64,000 nucleotides of DNA from Heterodera schachtii. Its lineage: Eukaryota > Nematoda > Chromadorea > Rhabditida > Heteroderidae. The notes beneath the pieces were generated by a model. That model made no database searches and was not told the DNA's origin. It saw nothing but the letters and a program-made list of their open reading frames with translations. The DNA is taken from the NCBI GenBank assembly GCA_023374025.1, contig SIJG01000018.1:1970175-2034174 (forward strand). Reading direction: 5' to 3'. Of this stretch, positions 34,090 to 47,271 are shown piece after piece. Both the position numbers and the translations under genes were made by a program. Position 1 is the stretch's first letter; each line of letters opens with the position of its first letter.

Positions 34090-35008
34090 GGTGCTATGAC
34101 GAAGCGAAAAAAGTATGAGTGAGGGGTGATCGGAAGGGGCGAGTAATTTCAGTACGGAATAAATTATTTTAATTAATTAATAACATAATTATTTTAATCT
34201 ATAAATTAGATTTGCAGACCATAACTAAAATTTCGATTTATTATTTTAATATTTCCCAACAAATTACATTTTTGTGAGAGAAATACAGTGCCCCAAAAAA
34301 GTCTTGACTCAAACCTGACCTGAAAAACAGTCTTATAGTTCATTTAAAACTTGAAATAATTCATGCTTGAATAACTTTTGTTGCTGATCAAAAAAGTCTC
34401 TTACACCAACTTGGTCAGGTCACTCCTTCCTCGTGACCGGGACACCCAAAACACACTGAAAATCTGGGAAATTTTCTAAATACCTAGGGGGTTGGGAAAT
34501 TCTTTCTAGAGAAAATGGACAAGCCCACTGAAAGAGCACAAAATTCTCTACTGATTTGCCTCTTGAATAATGGGGCTACGACTTTTACATAAAAAAGATA
34601 AAATTTCAAAAAATTTGGTTGTGTTTCAAATAAGATGTGGCTTGTAAATTTCAAAAATTGATTTGGTAATTGACCAGAATTTTTTTTGAAACTCAACCAA
34701 ATTTTCTGAAATTTTAAAGGAAAATAAAGGACACTTAAGCTATCAAATAATATCAAATATGTTTAATAGGATGCTTCTTGAAAAAGTTACAGTTCCTTAA
34801 ATTTGTCAAAATATTACATGGTCGTGTAAACTGAAATATAGCCAAATATGCTTTTATTATTAGCTTATTATTCAATTATAAATTTAAATAATTAATTAAT
34901 AATTAAATAACTCTTCCGTACTGAAATGACTCGCCCCTTCCGATCACCCCTCACTCATACTTTTTTCGCTTCGCCCACACTCATACTTTTTTCGCTTCGG
35001 CTCACCAC
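34090..35008. mobile_element. Long-TIR element with 9-bp duplication (Mutator-like, non-autonomous)
   Basis: Long inverted repeats of about 70 bp cover 34098-34160 and 34920-35000 (GAAGCGAAAAAAGTATGAGT to CAGTACGGAAT). The right arm has a tandem doubling of the ACTCATACTTTTTTCGCTTC unit. A 9-bp duplication with long terminal repeats is the pattern of Mutator-like elements. The interior (34340-34760) shares sequence with 18985-19200. The 90-residue minus-strand frame at 34484-34756 shows no transposase signature. Confidence 0.65.
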
Positions 35009-35129
35009 GGATTTCTAAGGTCGAATAATGGCGTTAAAACGCAAAATTTTCGAACAAAAAATGTGTTTTCGTGCATTTCTCGTCGAGTTAAAGCCGTTGA
35101 AAAAAAAAGTAAAAACCTAAGAATCCGTT

Positions 35130-36507
35130 CCCTAGTAATAACATTTAAATTTTTTATTTTTAACTAAATCATTTTTAAATGATGGCAGAATTTATTATTT
35201 TACATAGAATTATGTTCATAAAATTTTGGGCTTGAAAATACCACATATAAATATTTGAGCACTTTCTACATTAATTATTAGGTTTAGTGGTTCTCTGCTA
35301 ATCCCCATATTCTAAAATGATTTATTACTAAACAATTTGGTACTTATGTCGTTTTAGACCTTAAAAAAATAGTTTCTAAATCATATAAACATTCTAGGGG
35401 GTTTTCGGGGTCGGCGGTACCCGGAATCGCTGACCACGGATCTGACATCCATTTGACAACCGAATCCGAACAAAAAAATCGAAAGTTCACATTTCAAACT
35501 TTGCATTTTCGGTCTAAAAACGGCTTAGATGATCTTATATTATAGGAGTGATGGATTTCACTTTGTTTACGCGTGTTTTTTTTAAATATCTTTATTCATT
35601 GTATTTGCATTTATATAAAAGCTTATTTTTTATTCCTTATCCTCATAATGCTTAAGGTTTGCATGTTTCTATTGCCAATTGTATGAAGAGCCGAGGTGTA
35701 CCATTTTGAGAAACCTCTGTAGTTTAAGGCTTAATTTGGCCGCAATAATCATGATCAATTAAAGAAAATTTATGTGGCATTTGAGCCGATGTTTTTCTGG
35801 GCAGTGTATTTATCTCAGATATCAATACTAAAACACGAATATTTAATTTAGAACTTTTTTCAAATTACAAATTTGTATGTTGAGAATAAATTATTTATTC
35901 ATTTAGTTAACCTTCTTAAATTTGATCTTTCAAATTTATTAATTTGTATTTAAATGTATTTTCGTTTAAATGCTTAATACTCGATAAGTAAGCGCAAGTT
36001 GAATGTAATTAGTCCCACCTCTGTTATATATTCGGATTTTAACTTAATTATTTGCATTGTATTTTTTTCGTACAGATAATTTGAACATTGGTATTATAGG
36101 CTTCTATTTTACATAAGTTTAATAAAGGCCTTTTTTGACTTTTTTCTGATTCTTTTGCTGTTAATAATGAATGCAATTTAAGCAATAATTTGTAACAATT
36201 TTTTTTCTTCATTTTCCTCAAATAATAATTTGATTTTTTGGAAGAAAATAATGTTATTGTTTTATATTTAATTAAATTTCTTTTATTGTATTTTATAATA
36301 TTAAATCATTTCCTTATTTTATAAACAATTCTTCGACAATCTCAATTACTTTTTGTAACTATTGTTCATTAATTTCTAATTGTTGGTGATATTATTTAGG
36401 GTTTTAGTTTGATTTCTTTCTTCAAATTTATTCAAATAGAAGTAAATATTTTTGTTCTGAATAGGAAAAATGCCAAGACTATTTCGAACCCTATGGTTTC
36501 CCAAAAA
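35130..36507. other. AT-rich intergenic DNA, no gene seen
   Basis: A GC-richer patch of unknown nature lies at 35395-35540. The rest is dispersed-repeat sequence; the stretch around 36120-36200 resembles 24530-24610. Confidence 0.45.
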
Positions 36508-37060
36508 TCACTCATTAGAGATCGACATTTTGAAAAAAGCCTGTACCTGTACCTGTATTTCCCGAATGGCCTGTACCTGTTTTTTCTGTACAAAAGTACA
36601 GGAAAATACAGGTACAGGAAAAATACATGCTCCTCGAGGCCTGGATCCAGGCCTGTACCTTTATTTTTTAAATTTAAAAAAAAACGTTTTTATTAAAAAA
36701 TTAACATAAAAATACCTAAAAGTATTTTTATCTATTAAACAATATATTGCTTACCTAATATTAATATATTTAAACTTTTTTCGTATATATTTTCATTTTT
36801 TTTAAATATTTTTAGAATTTTTGAGAATGTACCCATAAAAAATACCAAAAATTAATTTTTAAAATACTAAAAGATGATTATAAGGCTAATTAGGTTACAT
36901 TTTGTGCCTATCTCTTACCCTCTACGAAGAATTTTTTCCAAAAAATAACAATTTAAAATTTTTTATTTACATACATATTTGTAGATAATTTTACATCCCT
37001 AATAATGACCTTTTTTGGTTTTTTTTAAAGGCGCGCTTTTTTCAAAAAAAATTTTTTTGG

Positions 37061-37068
37061 GTAACTAG
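37061..37068. repeat. 8-bp target site duplication (GTAACTAG), left
   Basis: Exact copy at 37344-37351. Confidence 0.87.
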
Positions 37069-37343
37069 TAGTGATGCTCGTGAGTCTCGGTCTCGACTCG
37101 AGAAAAGTCTCGGGTTTATTGGTCTCGGTCTCGGGTTTTCAGTCTCGGTCTCGGTCTTCGAGACTTTCGAGACTCGAGACCGAGACTTTTTTACACCCCT
37201 AATGATTGGCTTTTGGTAAACTTATATTTTTATAAATTTTAGGTCCTTTTTTGCCTTAAATTTTGTTGACATATTCGTGGTCTAGTGGGTTCTGTTCTTG
37301 GTTCTGTTCCTTCTCGGGAAATTTTTGGTCTCGAGCATCACTA
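37069..37343. mobile_element. Nested hAT-like element, GTCTCG family (275 bp)
   Basis: TAGTGATGCTCG and its inverse CGAGCATCACTA form the ends (YARNG), flanked by exact 8-bp duplications GTAACTAG. GTCTCGGTCTCG/CGAGAC repeats fill the left 100 bp. It interrupts the host element 36516-37909 between a GGCGCGC-T-rich tract and the G-rich tract of the core, so it is the younger of the two. Confidence 0.9.
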
Positions 37344-37368
37344 GTAACTAGGGGAGGGGGCGGTGGGT

Positions 37369-37394
37369 CCGGCGGTGCCGTTATGCGCCACCGG
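37369..37394 (+). repeat. GC-rich hairpin core
   Basis: CCGGCGGTGCC, GTTAT, GCGCCACCGG, preceded by a G-rich tract and followed by an AATTTTTAATGC phrase and GTTAACAGATTTG as at 49303 and 55789. Confidence 0.72.
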
Positions 37395-37917
37395 GAAAAA
37401 ATTTGTAATTTTTAATGCAATTTGTGTTAACAGATTTGTCCAAAAAAGATAAAATTTTATGATTTTGAACCAGTTTTTTTTATAAGGATTTCGGGGCTAC
37501 AGGAAAATTTGTAGATTTTACAAATCGGAATTTTGATTAAAAAGTTTTTGCTCATAAGAAAATTACAATTTTATTTAAAACATGTGCCAAATTGAAAGGT
37601 GAAGGGCGTTCGAATGATACCAAGATCGTTAGATTTGGTTGATAATAAAAAAAGTTACAGCCAAATGGGCTGGCGCCAAAACGACCAAGTCCTCTTTGAA
37701 CCATGACATTTCGCCAAAATATTATTAAATTTTTCGAATTTGACACAGTTTCACTGATAAAATGATATTTTTTTGAATTTTTCCATCCTTTTTTTAAAAC
37801 ATTTCGCCAAAAATAATGATGAAAAATCCAGGTTACCGAAAAATGGTCTGTACCTGTACCTGGATCCAGGAAAAATACAGGCCTGGACCCAGGTACAGGT
37901 CGATCTCTATCACTCAT

Positions 37918-39100
37918 GATACGATCAAAAATGCTGGTACAAAAATTTTCATTAAAATTTTTAAATTAATTGCCAAGGGAGTACTGTATAACTAATTTGT
38001 AAGCACTTTTCACAGCAGTGAAGGATCAGCTCCAATAATGTTCCCGGGAGACGTAGACTTATGTATCTCAGCAGAATAACTTTTATCTTGTTGTATTGTT
38101 CTTTTAAAACATTGAATTTTCTTTTTATATTAATATGATATGGGAAATAGATTTATTATAAGTTGTATATTTTCAAGAATATTTCATTAAAAAAATTTCG
38201 TTTTACAGATAATATATTTATAGAATTATTGGGGCATGTTTTAAAAGGTTTAATTAGTTTTTGACACAATCTTTTTTTTGATTTTACAATTATTTGGATA
38301 TTAAATTTATATTTAATTTGAAATATTAGAAAAATTTGGTGTTTTGGTTTTGTTCTTTTGGGATTTAATTTTATTATTAGTTTTTTTAAATAAATTATAA
38401 AATAATAAAAGTAATTATTTTCAATTTAAATTACTTTATTATTAATGTCTCTTCTTTTCTGATTTAATTTTATATTAATATTATTAGTTTTTTTTAATAA
38501 ATTATAAAATAATAAAAGTAATTATTTTCAATTTAAATTACTTTATTATTAATGTCTCTTCTTTTCCTATCTTTTATTGTTAGTTAAAATAAATTTTTCG
38601 GTATAATATTTGAAAGAAAAAATTTAGGAAAAATGTAGTAATAAATTTGTTCCAATTTTTTAATGCTTTAGATGATAAGTTATAAATATTTTCAAGCGCT
38701 TTTTTGAATTTCAATCATCTTCGGTAGGTAAGAATTTTTTTTTTAAATTTGTTTAGCATTACTATAATGGTATTGAATAGCTTACAATAAATTTTTATCC
38801 TATTTATATAACTTTTTTGTCAGTCATAATACTCTCTTAATTTATAATTTTTTACAATGATTATACAATGATGTTAAAGTAGGGCCTTTGTTTAAATGTT
38901 TAATTATTCGTAATTTCTCTAAACATTTCAAACTCCATGATAGCAGAAGATTGAAGCATAAATATTCATTTTCATTATTTTTTAAATTTCCTTTAAATTT
39001 GATTTAGTCCAAAATTTAATATTTTCTGTAAGTCCTTTTGACTTGGTGTTATTTTAAATTGATATTTTTATGAAATTTTAGGCTCATTTTAACTGCAAAG
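37918..39100. other. AT-rich intergenic DNA
   Basis: No gene seen. It contains the 107-bp tandem duplication listed at 38360-38572. Confidence 0.5.
38360..38572. repeat. Tandem duplication, unit about 107 bp
   Basis: The block containing ATTATAAAATAATAAAAG begins at 38394 and again at 38501, with the following about 65 bp the same by eye, through ATGTCTCTTCTTTTC. Confidence 0.85.
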
Positions 39101-39108
39101 AAAAGCAA

Positions 39109-39375
39109 TTAAAAATGCAGGATAAGTGAAAATAAGTTCCCATTTTTACAAGGATGGCTTAATTTTGCTGCCATTGAATAACCAGGCTTTTGTATGAGAA
39201 TTTTGAGCATTTTAAAAATGTGTTTTCCAGGCAGCACACCGCCTGACCCCAATCCACCAAAATATTCAAAAAGGGTTGCCAAACCGTTTTTGATTCGTTT
39301 ACAGTAGTCTAGTAAATCAATGCTGGGCAATGGCGGTACGATGGGCAGAATTTCTTCGGTCATTAAAGATTTCAA
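39109..39375 (-). CDS. Unrecognised ORF or exon relic (88 aa)
   Basis: This minus-strand frame lies in a GC-richer patch (39150-39530). Its middle has balanced, protein-like composition (LPSIDLLDYCKR, FEYFGGLGSGGVLPGKH) rather than the Phe/Ile/Lys runs typical of the window. I recognise no family. No splice sites or neighbours support a gene. It may be an exon or retroelement remnant, or chance. Confidence 0.22.
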   Translation of the reverse strand: MKSLMTEEILPIVPPLPSIDLLDYCKRIKNGLATLFEYFGGLGSGGVLPGKHIFKMLKILIQKPGYSMAAKLSHPCKNGNLFSLILHF

Positions 39376-39639
39376 TAATTAATTTTTCCTTAATTGGTTT
39401 TGGGAGGGCAGGGTCAAGAGGCAACCGAAACGCAGAGATAAGAATTATTTTTTTGAGGACCAAAGCCTTCAGAAATTCCAAAACCGAAAACTGTCAGACT
39501 TTTTTCAGGAACCTATGTTCTTCAATTCTAAATCGGCTTTATTTTTATTTTTATTCGTTAATTTATTTATCATTTCTCTGCCATTATTTGCCTCACTGTT
39601 CAGCTTACATATATTAAATCATGTTGTTGAATTGTTTTA

Positions 39640-40100
39640 ATTATTTATTATTTAACGATTTTATATCCTTTTCTAAATTCCTTGATATCTCGGAAAAAAT
39701 ATTTCAGTCTATGATTGTTTGTTCAGCGAATTTGTTGTCAATCGAATTCTAAGTAACAATTCCACATTCAGTGAATTAAAGAAAATTTTGTTGGTTTTTT
39801 AGCCATTCAAAAATTAAATTTTGTATTATATTGTTTTGTGGTCTAATAAAATATTTATATATAAATAATTGATTTTTTTTTTTTATTCTAATTTCCATCC
39901 TATATTTTTATTCCATTTTTTGTGCTAAACAAATAAATTTAACTTTTTTATTCTTAATATTTTTTTAGATTTTTGTTAATTTTAGTTCGAATATAATTTT
40001 TTAAGATTTATTTTTGGCAGTACTAAAGTTATTTTTTTTATTTGAAAATTAAGTTCTTCGCAACAGTTGCTGGTTGGTTTATTTAATTATGACATGATGC
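39640..40100. other. AT-rich DNA, nothing recognised
   Basis: T-rich low-complexity sequence without repeats of note. Confidence 0.45.
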
Positions 40101-41450
40101 TTTTTTCAAACTGCAACGATACTTGAAAAGAATTAAATGCCATTCCAATTTTGGTGATATTTTATAGCCTGTTTTCATTTGAGTTTATTAAATTTAGTAG
40201 AGTGTATTCTATGTTTATTTATTTTTCTATTTTTAAAGATATTTTTTATTTTACAAATAAATAAATGCTTTTGCTTGCCTCAGTTTAAATTTGTTCTATA
40301 TTTTTTGTAATTTATCGTTCTTATGTATTTGTTTTTTTAATATTAATTATGGCCATTACGATGCATTGTAGTAATAGTCTCTGCGTGTTCTTTTATAAAT
40401 CTCGTATTGTGTGAAATGCTTTGCTGCACTGTGTTTTCAGCCAATAAATGCTGGCGAAATTTATCTTAGTTATCGCTATTGTAATTTTTTGCTTTTTTAT
40501 TAGTGATTTAAACTAACTTATAAAATTTCAATTTAGCTATGAGTTTAACTTTGTAAGTTTTTTTAAATTAAATTCTCAAAAAATAAAAATATTTAACGGC
40601 AGATTAAGATAAATATATTTCACTGTTTAGAACTTATCTTTTATTATATTTAATCAACAATTTACGCATTCTTATAATTCCCTCATTCCAAACGTTTTCT
40701 TGCAAATTCATTTATTACATTTTTGATTATTCTTTAAATAAGTTTATTTTTATGATGATAATTTAACACGAAGTTGTTAAATTATTTAAATGCTTTATTA
40801 CTCTTTTCATATTTCCTTCATCAACACGAGGAGAATTTTGTTTCCAAGGGGCGAGGTTAGCGAAATAAGTCATAAAATAGAGAGTCGGGGATGAAATGAA
40901 ATTCTAATTTTAAAAAATAGTAATAAATAAGATTTCAAAATTTACAAATTTTAATCTTGTCATTTGATTTTTCGATATTTTATTATTTGATTCACGACAT
41001 TCACCCTTAAACTCCCGTTATGGCGAGTGGAAAATTAATTAAAGCATAAAACAATAAAATTTAAATCATTGTGAAAATAATTTTCTTTATTTTAACGATT
41101 ACATTTTTTAAAGCAATTAATTGTTAATTTGTTTTAGCACTGTTTATTCATTTTCAGCTTTTTCACGACCTTCTTATTTTTGTATATCATAATCTTTTTT
41201 ATTTTACACCATGCCATTCCTAAAATGTTTTATAAATATATTTCGTTTTTCTTGTTAATTAATAGATCTTTGTTTTTTTTTTAAATTTATATTTTTCAAT
41301 TTAAATGAAAATTGTTGCAAATTTTTAATTCAAATAAATGTTGGAATGCTTTTTTGTTTAGTTTCATTTGTAAAGCTATTTTGGTTTTTAAATTATTTTT
41401 CAGAATTAAGGTTCGAAGTATTTAGGTTTTTGTATCGCATAGAATCGCCG
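40100..41450. repeat. Segmental duplication block C2 (paralogue of 1372-4100)
   Basis: Same order of landmarks as block C1. The position equivalent to the hAT-like insertion is empty (GTTCTTAT at 40317-40324). No gene. Confidence 0.7.
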
Positions 41451-44400
41451 ATTTTAATTGGTTGATATTTTTGTAATTTATTCGTTCTTTTTTGCTTTTT
41501 ATTAATGATTAGAAATTAAAAACAATTTTAACCAAAATATTTTACTTCACCTTAGTGTTTAGGCGGATTCATCATAATGGAATATAGAGTAATTTGTGGA
41601 AAATAAATTCGGAGTCTTTTTAATGCTGACTACATTTAGTTGAGTTTCTTTAAATTAAAACTGATGACATAACCCTGTTCTATCCGCTGGCCGTTTTAAT
41701 TATTTTATACAATTTAAATAAACAAAATATTTTATATTTATCTTCATAATAAAATTTCGGTATTTTTTAGCTTCTTTTATTTTCTTTGATTTTTCTTTTT
41801 TGCCTTTTCTTTATTTTAATATCTTTTTGCTTATGTTATTTTTTATTGAATTTAAATTTGTAAATAATTTTAATGTGTGAAAATATTATTCGCAGTTGTT
41901 TGCGTTACATAAAATCTAATTTTCAATTTAATTGTCCAAGTTTGACCAGATACATTATACTAGATAATAATTCATTTTTAGCCTCTTGAATTAACATCAG
42001 TTGGTAAAGCTGTTCATTGTTATCTTTTCCGCAGAAAAATAATAGAATTTTATAAGGGAATTTAATATTTAAAGCAAATGAGTATCAATATCAAATCCCC
42101 TTAATTAGATTGATTAATTTTATAATTTTAATTATACAAAAATTTATGTTATTTTAATTTTGACCCTTTAATTTTTATTAGATCTTGTAAGTTAACTTTG
42201 ACGATACTTTCATCCTGTTCCATCTTATTGTGAGCATGTTGGACTTCTTCTTTCAGAGTTTGGCGTGTCTCACACTTAGGGTGCTTTGGATCTTGGAGTT
42301 TCTTTCTTGTGATGTCGCTCAAAATGTGCCTTTTTCTTATATGTAATTTTAACGCTGGCCTTTTTAGTTATTTTAATCAAAATCTTAACTGATCATTGAT
42401 ATTGTTTTCTTATTGGAAGTGTTCTGCTGACGAGCGATTCTTATTCTATTTTAAAGCATTATTATTTACTCTCTTTTTGCGAACAAACAAATTTTATTTT
42501 TTTTATCTTCCTTGGATTTTCTATTTTTAATATGGAATGACAAAATATTTAAAAATAATGTTAAAAGAATAATTTATTTTTAGTGCAAATTTTGATATAA
42601 AATTTATTTGGATGCGCTTAATTTTAACCATAAGTATTTTAGCCGATCTATGCTCAATATATCCTGCTAATGTCATTGATCGGCTAATTTCTTCATAATA
42701 CAATTAGAATTTATATTTTACAATTTATTGTCATCTGTAATTATTAAACTTATTGAATTTTCATCCACCAGATCTAGCAATGAGCTTCACATAAATTTAT
42801 CGGTGACTTCTGTGCAAAGAATCTTTAAGAATAATAAATTAATTACATAAATTCTCAGAATATACAGAATTTAATGGTCTTTTAAAGAGAAAACAATTTA
42901 TCCATATACCGTATGAAATAGAGTTTGAAAATAATTTTATTCAAATACCGTATGAAATGGCGTTAAAATTATGTATCTTTTGTTTTTTATAAGTTTAATT
43001 ATTTATGTTTATATAATTGTTGGACAAATGTAAGTTGTTTCTTTTGGGTTCTTTTCAACAACTTAATAGTTATTATATTCATACATTATGTTTTGTTTTT
43101 CATTAAGCATTATAATGATAAAGTTTTTATTTATATAAATTATTGTTTTTCATATGTTTTTGAAAATTCATGTTTTCTCAAAGCTATAAAAATTTTTTTC
43201 GCGTTACTAGCAGTTTATAAATGCATAAACTTACGAAAAATTTTTTAAAAAAATTTTTGTGCAGGATTTTATCCGGTTCTTCAATTAATTCTTTTATAAA
43301 CAATGAGGATTTTACATAAATTCATTTTTTCTTTTAAAATATTTTTCAACAATCTCTGTTTTTGTACCTGCTGGCATATATTATTATCTCCTTGATACAA
43401 TAATATAAAAATAAGAAGATTTTTTAAAATTTTTAATTAAAAAAATAAAAAACTTTATTTCAGTATTTTAATGTTTATTTACAATTCAGTTTTTACGCTC
43501 TACCCCATGATTTTTTATTCCATTATTTTAATTTAATTATATATATATAATAATATTCTGGGTTTGCCTTTATATGTATATAAAATCACCTTATATAAAT
43601 TTATCACAAAATTTGACTATTAATAATTGTTATGATGAAATCTAAAAAGAATGTATGATAAAATAAGTGATGAATGTCTTCAAACTTATTATTTTCATTT
43701 TAATTTATCTGTTTTTAAAATTTGTAAATTATTGTCATGCCCAAATTTTAGGTTAATATTGCAAAACTCTGTTGCCTTTATACATTTTTATTGCTAAGTT
43801 TATTTGAAGGTTTTCTAATCCCATAGTTTTAGTTTTCGTTAAAATCTTCAAAAGAATTATTTTTTTGTTCAAGAAATCTTGGGATTATTTTATTTCTCCC
43901 CCTTTCATTTTTCATTATTAATATTCAATTATTTTTAAAATTATTTACTTTATTTTTATCTTTTGAATTTAAAATATTTTGTTGTATTCCTTATCTCTGA
44001 ACAAGAGATATTTGCCGCGTTTAAAAATTGTCACATTTAAAATATGGGTCACAAAATTTTTAATTTATTTGAATTAAAGTGTAGGTTATTTAGTGGATGA
44101 TTTGTGCAGATATTTGATTTGCCAAATGCCATGCGACCATTTTAACTATGGTCCAAATCCCTCTCCATAATTCTTTTTATTTGGGTTCACTTGAAAATTT
44201 ATCAATCATTGAAAGCATTTTCTTATAATTTTATATTAGTATGTTATGTTAGTCGACACTTGTGCTTAAAATGTGTAAGATTTAAAGTGTTTCATTTTTA
44301 AATTGATTCTTAATATTATTAGTTTTGATTATTTTTTGTTTTATGTGTTTGCAGACTAAGTTTTCACAAAAAGACATTTTTTATACTAATCATAGAATTT

Positions 44401-46100
44401 CATTTAAATTGCAAACAATATCAAATGCATTGTTTAAATTAACAAATTAAACAATCTATTAAGTTTATGCTTTTTAAGGACTTTTTTGTATAATTATAAT
44501 TAACAGCTTTTTTGTTGTTATTTTTAATTTTAAATGTCATTGCTTATTTAATAATTTTATTTACAAAGAACTCTGTTATATGTATATTTGCGAGTTTAAG
44601 ATTAAATGATCCATATCAGCGTTCATGGCTTTATTAGTTTGAAATTTTAATTTTGTGTAACAATTTATTAAGCTAATATTTTCTGATCAAAATTAATTAA
44701 ACCTCTTGCCTCTTTGTTCCTGTGCATATTTAAAAATTATGTTCCTTTTTTTAAATATTTTTATGCTTTTTAAATTGTATTTTAGAATAAAAATAAATAA
44801 TAAAATGGCTCAGATTAAATTAAATTTTATGTATTTTCTTGGTTAAAAACGAACAAGAATTTTTAATTTAAAAATTTTCAGCAATTTCTAATATTTCTCC
44901 TTTATGTTTTCGTGGTTTAGAGGCGTTAATCGTGGTTAAGCTACTTTAAAGAATTTTAATTCCCTTTCCCACAAAAAGAATGTTTTCGAATTTTTGGTAA
45001 ATTTTTTTAGATATTTGTTTGCTTCCAAAATTTTCACTGCTTTTTGGTGGTTTTGTGTATTTTATACAATTTTTGTGGGTTTAAAACTTATATTTTGGAA
45101 GTTCTTAGTCCATATTTTGGTCCCTTTTTTCAATTTTTTTTTAGCTTTTAGTCTATATTTCGGGCCATTTTAGTGCATATTTTATGTCTTTTATTCGGGA
45201 AAATAAAGGCATTTTTGTTTATTATTTTTTGGATAACTCAAATTGTTTTTGCTTCGGATATACCATGGCCCATTTACGTTGGGGTGATCCTTTATATAAA
45301 TATAATTAATAATATTTTTTTCATCTTAATGATTTAATATGTTTGAGAATTTATATTCATTTCTTTTTTAAATATTTTAAAGGTATTATTATTACAGACT
45401 GTTATTATATTTAATGTCAATTTAAATTAGTTGTTTTTAGCATGTATAAAATAAATAAATATTATTCTTTGCCCAATATTTTGAAGCATTGAATTAAATA
45501 TGTAAACAATTTGATTGAATTTTTTTACCTCATGCTTTTTAAAGATTTATTTTTTGTTCATAAACATTTACATCAAAAGCTACCTAGCTTAAATATATTT
45601 ATTTATTAAAAAATTTTTTTTGTCACATTTCCTCCAATTTTCAGGAATCCAATAATTTTTGGTGAAACTGAAATACACTCGTCGGTTTTTTAAATTTATT
45701 TTTATTTTCCCATGAAATAACATTTATTTTTTGCCATTTATTTCGTCAAATAATATAGTTATGATTAGAAGATTAAGAAACTAATAATTTGTGTGTTTTG
45801 TAATAAATTATTTATCTTTGAATATTTCTTTATTCACTTTGATTCCGCGTTGTTTTTAGTATAGTTCGAGAGAATTTACGCAGTAGTACAAATAAAATTG
45901 ATTTATATATATATATATAATAAATTTCTATTTAAATATATTTCCGTTTTTTGTTACTTATTTCGTTTTCTAATTTGATATATATTTAAACTGTTGTCCT
46001 TGTTTATAATTTTTAAATTTAAAATTTTTATTTAACCGATATAATTGATAATTGACATCCTATTTATTATATATTTTATTGGATAAATTTATTCCATCAA
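41450..46100. other. AT-rich intergenic DNA, no supported gene
   Basis: 43600-44830 matches 56640-57340 (for example the CTTGCCTC-TTGTTC phrase near 44703 and 57239). A small inverted repeat AGCCGATC...GATCGGCT lies at about 42641-42690. A TTTTAGTCCATATTTTGG motif fragment lies at 45100-45210. One possible coding relic is listed at 42149-42367. Confidence 0.45.
42149..42367 (-). pseudogene. Possible coding exon relic, unknown product
   Basis: A 72-codon minus-strand frame open between two stops reads as hydrophilic, protein-like sequence (SDITRKKLQDPKHPKCE, then TLKEEVQHAHNKMEQDES). It lies in a patch less AT-rich than the flanks (42190-42350). No start codon or splice signal convinces me, and a second minus-strand frame is also open over part of it. 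Not recognised. Confidence 0.25.
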
Positions 46101-46496
46101 TTTATCAGCCATTATTTTTGATTGCCGTTTAAAGGTTTCGTAATTTTTAGTGCACCGAAAAAACTATTTGACAATGATAATAAATTGCTTGTAGTGCGTT
46201 TAAGAATATTTTTTCATATATGAAATTTAATTTTTCGAGTGAATGATTGAATGTTCGCTCATGTAATTAATAGATGGACTAATTATTGATGCGAAATTAT
46301 TTTTGGCAGATTCAGTAATTTATGCTTTAATAAGTGATTTGAACATTAGTTCAAATTCATTTTATGTTTTACATTTTTTAATTCACTTGCTCATATGCCC
46401 ATGAATGAAGTATAGAACATCAAAGAATTTATTTTAAAATTGTGTTTAATCGGTAGCTTCAGTCAAAATAAAATTAATAAATATTTTTAAAATAGC

Positions 46497-46608
<112 letters not shown>

Positions 46609-47271
46609 TTATTTTTTGCTTTTTCCTCTTTTTTTTTGATTATGAAATTTGTATTAAATGAATTATTATAATTTGAAAAAATTTATGTTTTTTTTTTGAT
46701 GAATGCTATGGTTTCTCTGTTCTCGAATTTGTTGAATAAAAAAAATTAAATGAAAATTTTAGCTAACAATTAACTTCAGCAATAAAATATTTAGTTTATT
46801 GCATTTATTTTCCTTTATTTATAATTTTACTTTGATTTTAGCAAAGCCATTAAAAATAATTCACAGCAGATTTTAAAATATTTCAATAATTATCGAAATT
46901 TCCGCATCTTTTAAATCGGATTCTTTTTATTTACTTAGCGCAGATTCAGGTCTTAGTCTGACGCCCTCAAGCGCTTCTTCGTGTTTTAATACTTCATAAG
47001 ACTTTTATTTTATTACTTTAGTTCATCTTAATTTTATTTTCTGTGTTATGCTTGATATAATAATTATATCCATTTTCTTAATTTGTTGACCTGACTTTTT
47101 ATTAAACCGTTAGAATGAATTTTTTTAGTATTTTTGATAAAGACATATCCACGCATATTAAATGATTTTGAACATGATAATAATAATCATCACATTTATT
47201 CAATTATTTACCATTTATTTTGTAATCCGAATGTCACACTTTATATCTTATGTCCTAAACAATTGTCTCTC

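Larger units (their letters stand above)
33568..35120. mobile_element. Probable hAT-like element with GGGGCGAAAA motif, interrupted
   Basis: The left end TAAGGATGGGATT and the inverse right end TAGGGAACGGATT both fit YARNG. AGGGGCGAAAA is reiterated at 33615-33665 and 34010-34070 in direct orientation. The element is interrupted at 34090-35008 by a different insertion. Target duplications could not be identified, so the outer limits are tentative. Confidence 0.45.
36516..37909. mobile_element. Non-autonomous hAT-like element, CCTGTACCTG family, with nested insertion
   Basis: The ends TAGAGATCGAC and its inverse fit YARNG and are flanked by exact duplications TCACTCAT (36508-36515, 37910-37917). 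CCTGTACCTG/CAGGTACAGG fills 36540-36660 and 37847-37900. The interior carries a plus-strand GC hairpin core at 37369-37394. Another hAT-like element, 37069-37343, is nested inside with its own duplication. Open frames over the motif array (36409-36709 plus, 37552-37917 minus) are spurious. Confidence 0.88.

Noticed and set aside
33568..35120. Complete hAT-like element with defined target duplication
   Set aside because: The outer 8-mers (TTTTTTAT and GTAATAAC) do not match, so I kept it only as a probable element with tentative limits.
36409..37917. Frames rich in Cys/Thr/Tyr/Leu and a 121-residue minus-strand frame
   Set aside because: They follow the CCTGTACCTG arrays and cross the terminal repeats of a non-autonomous transposon.
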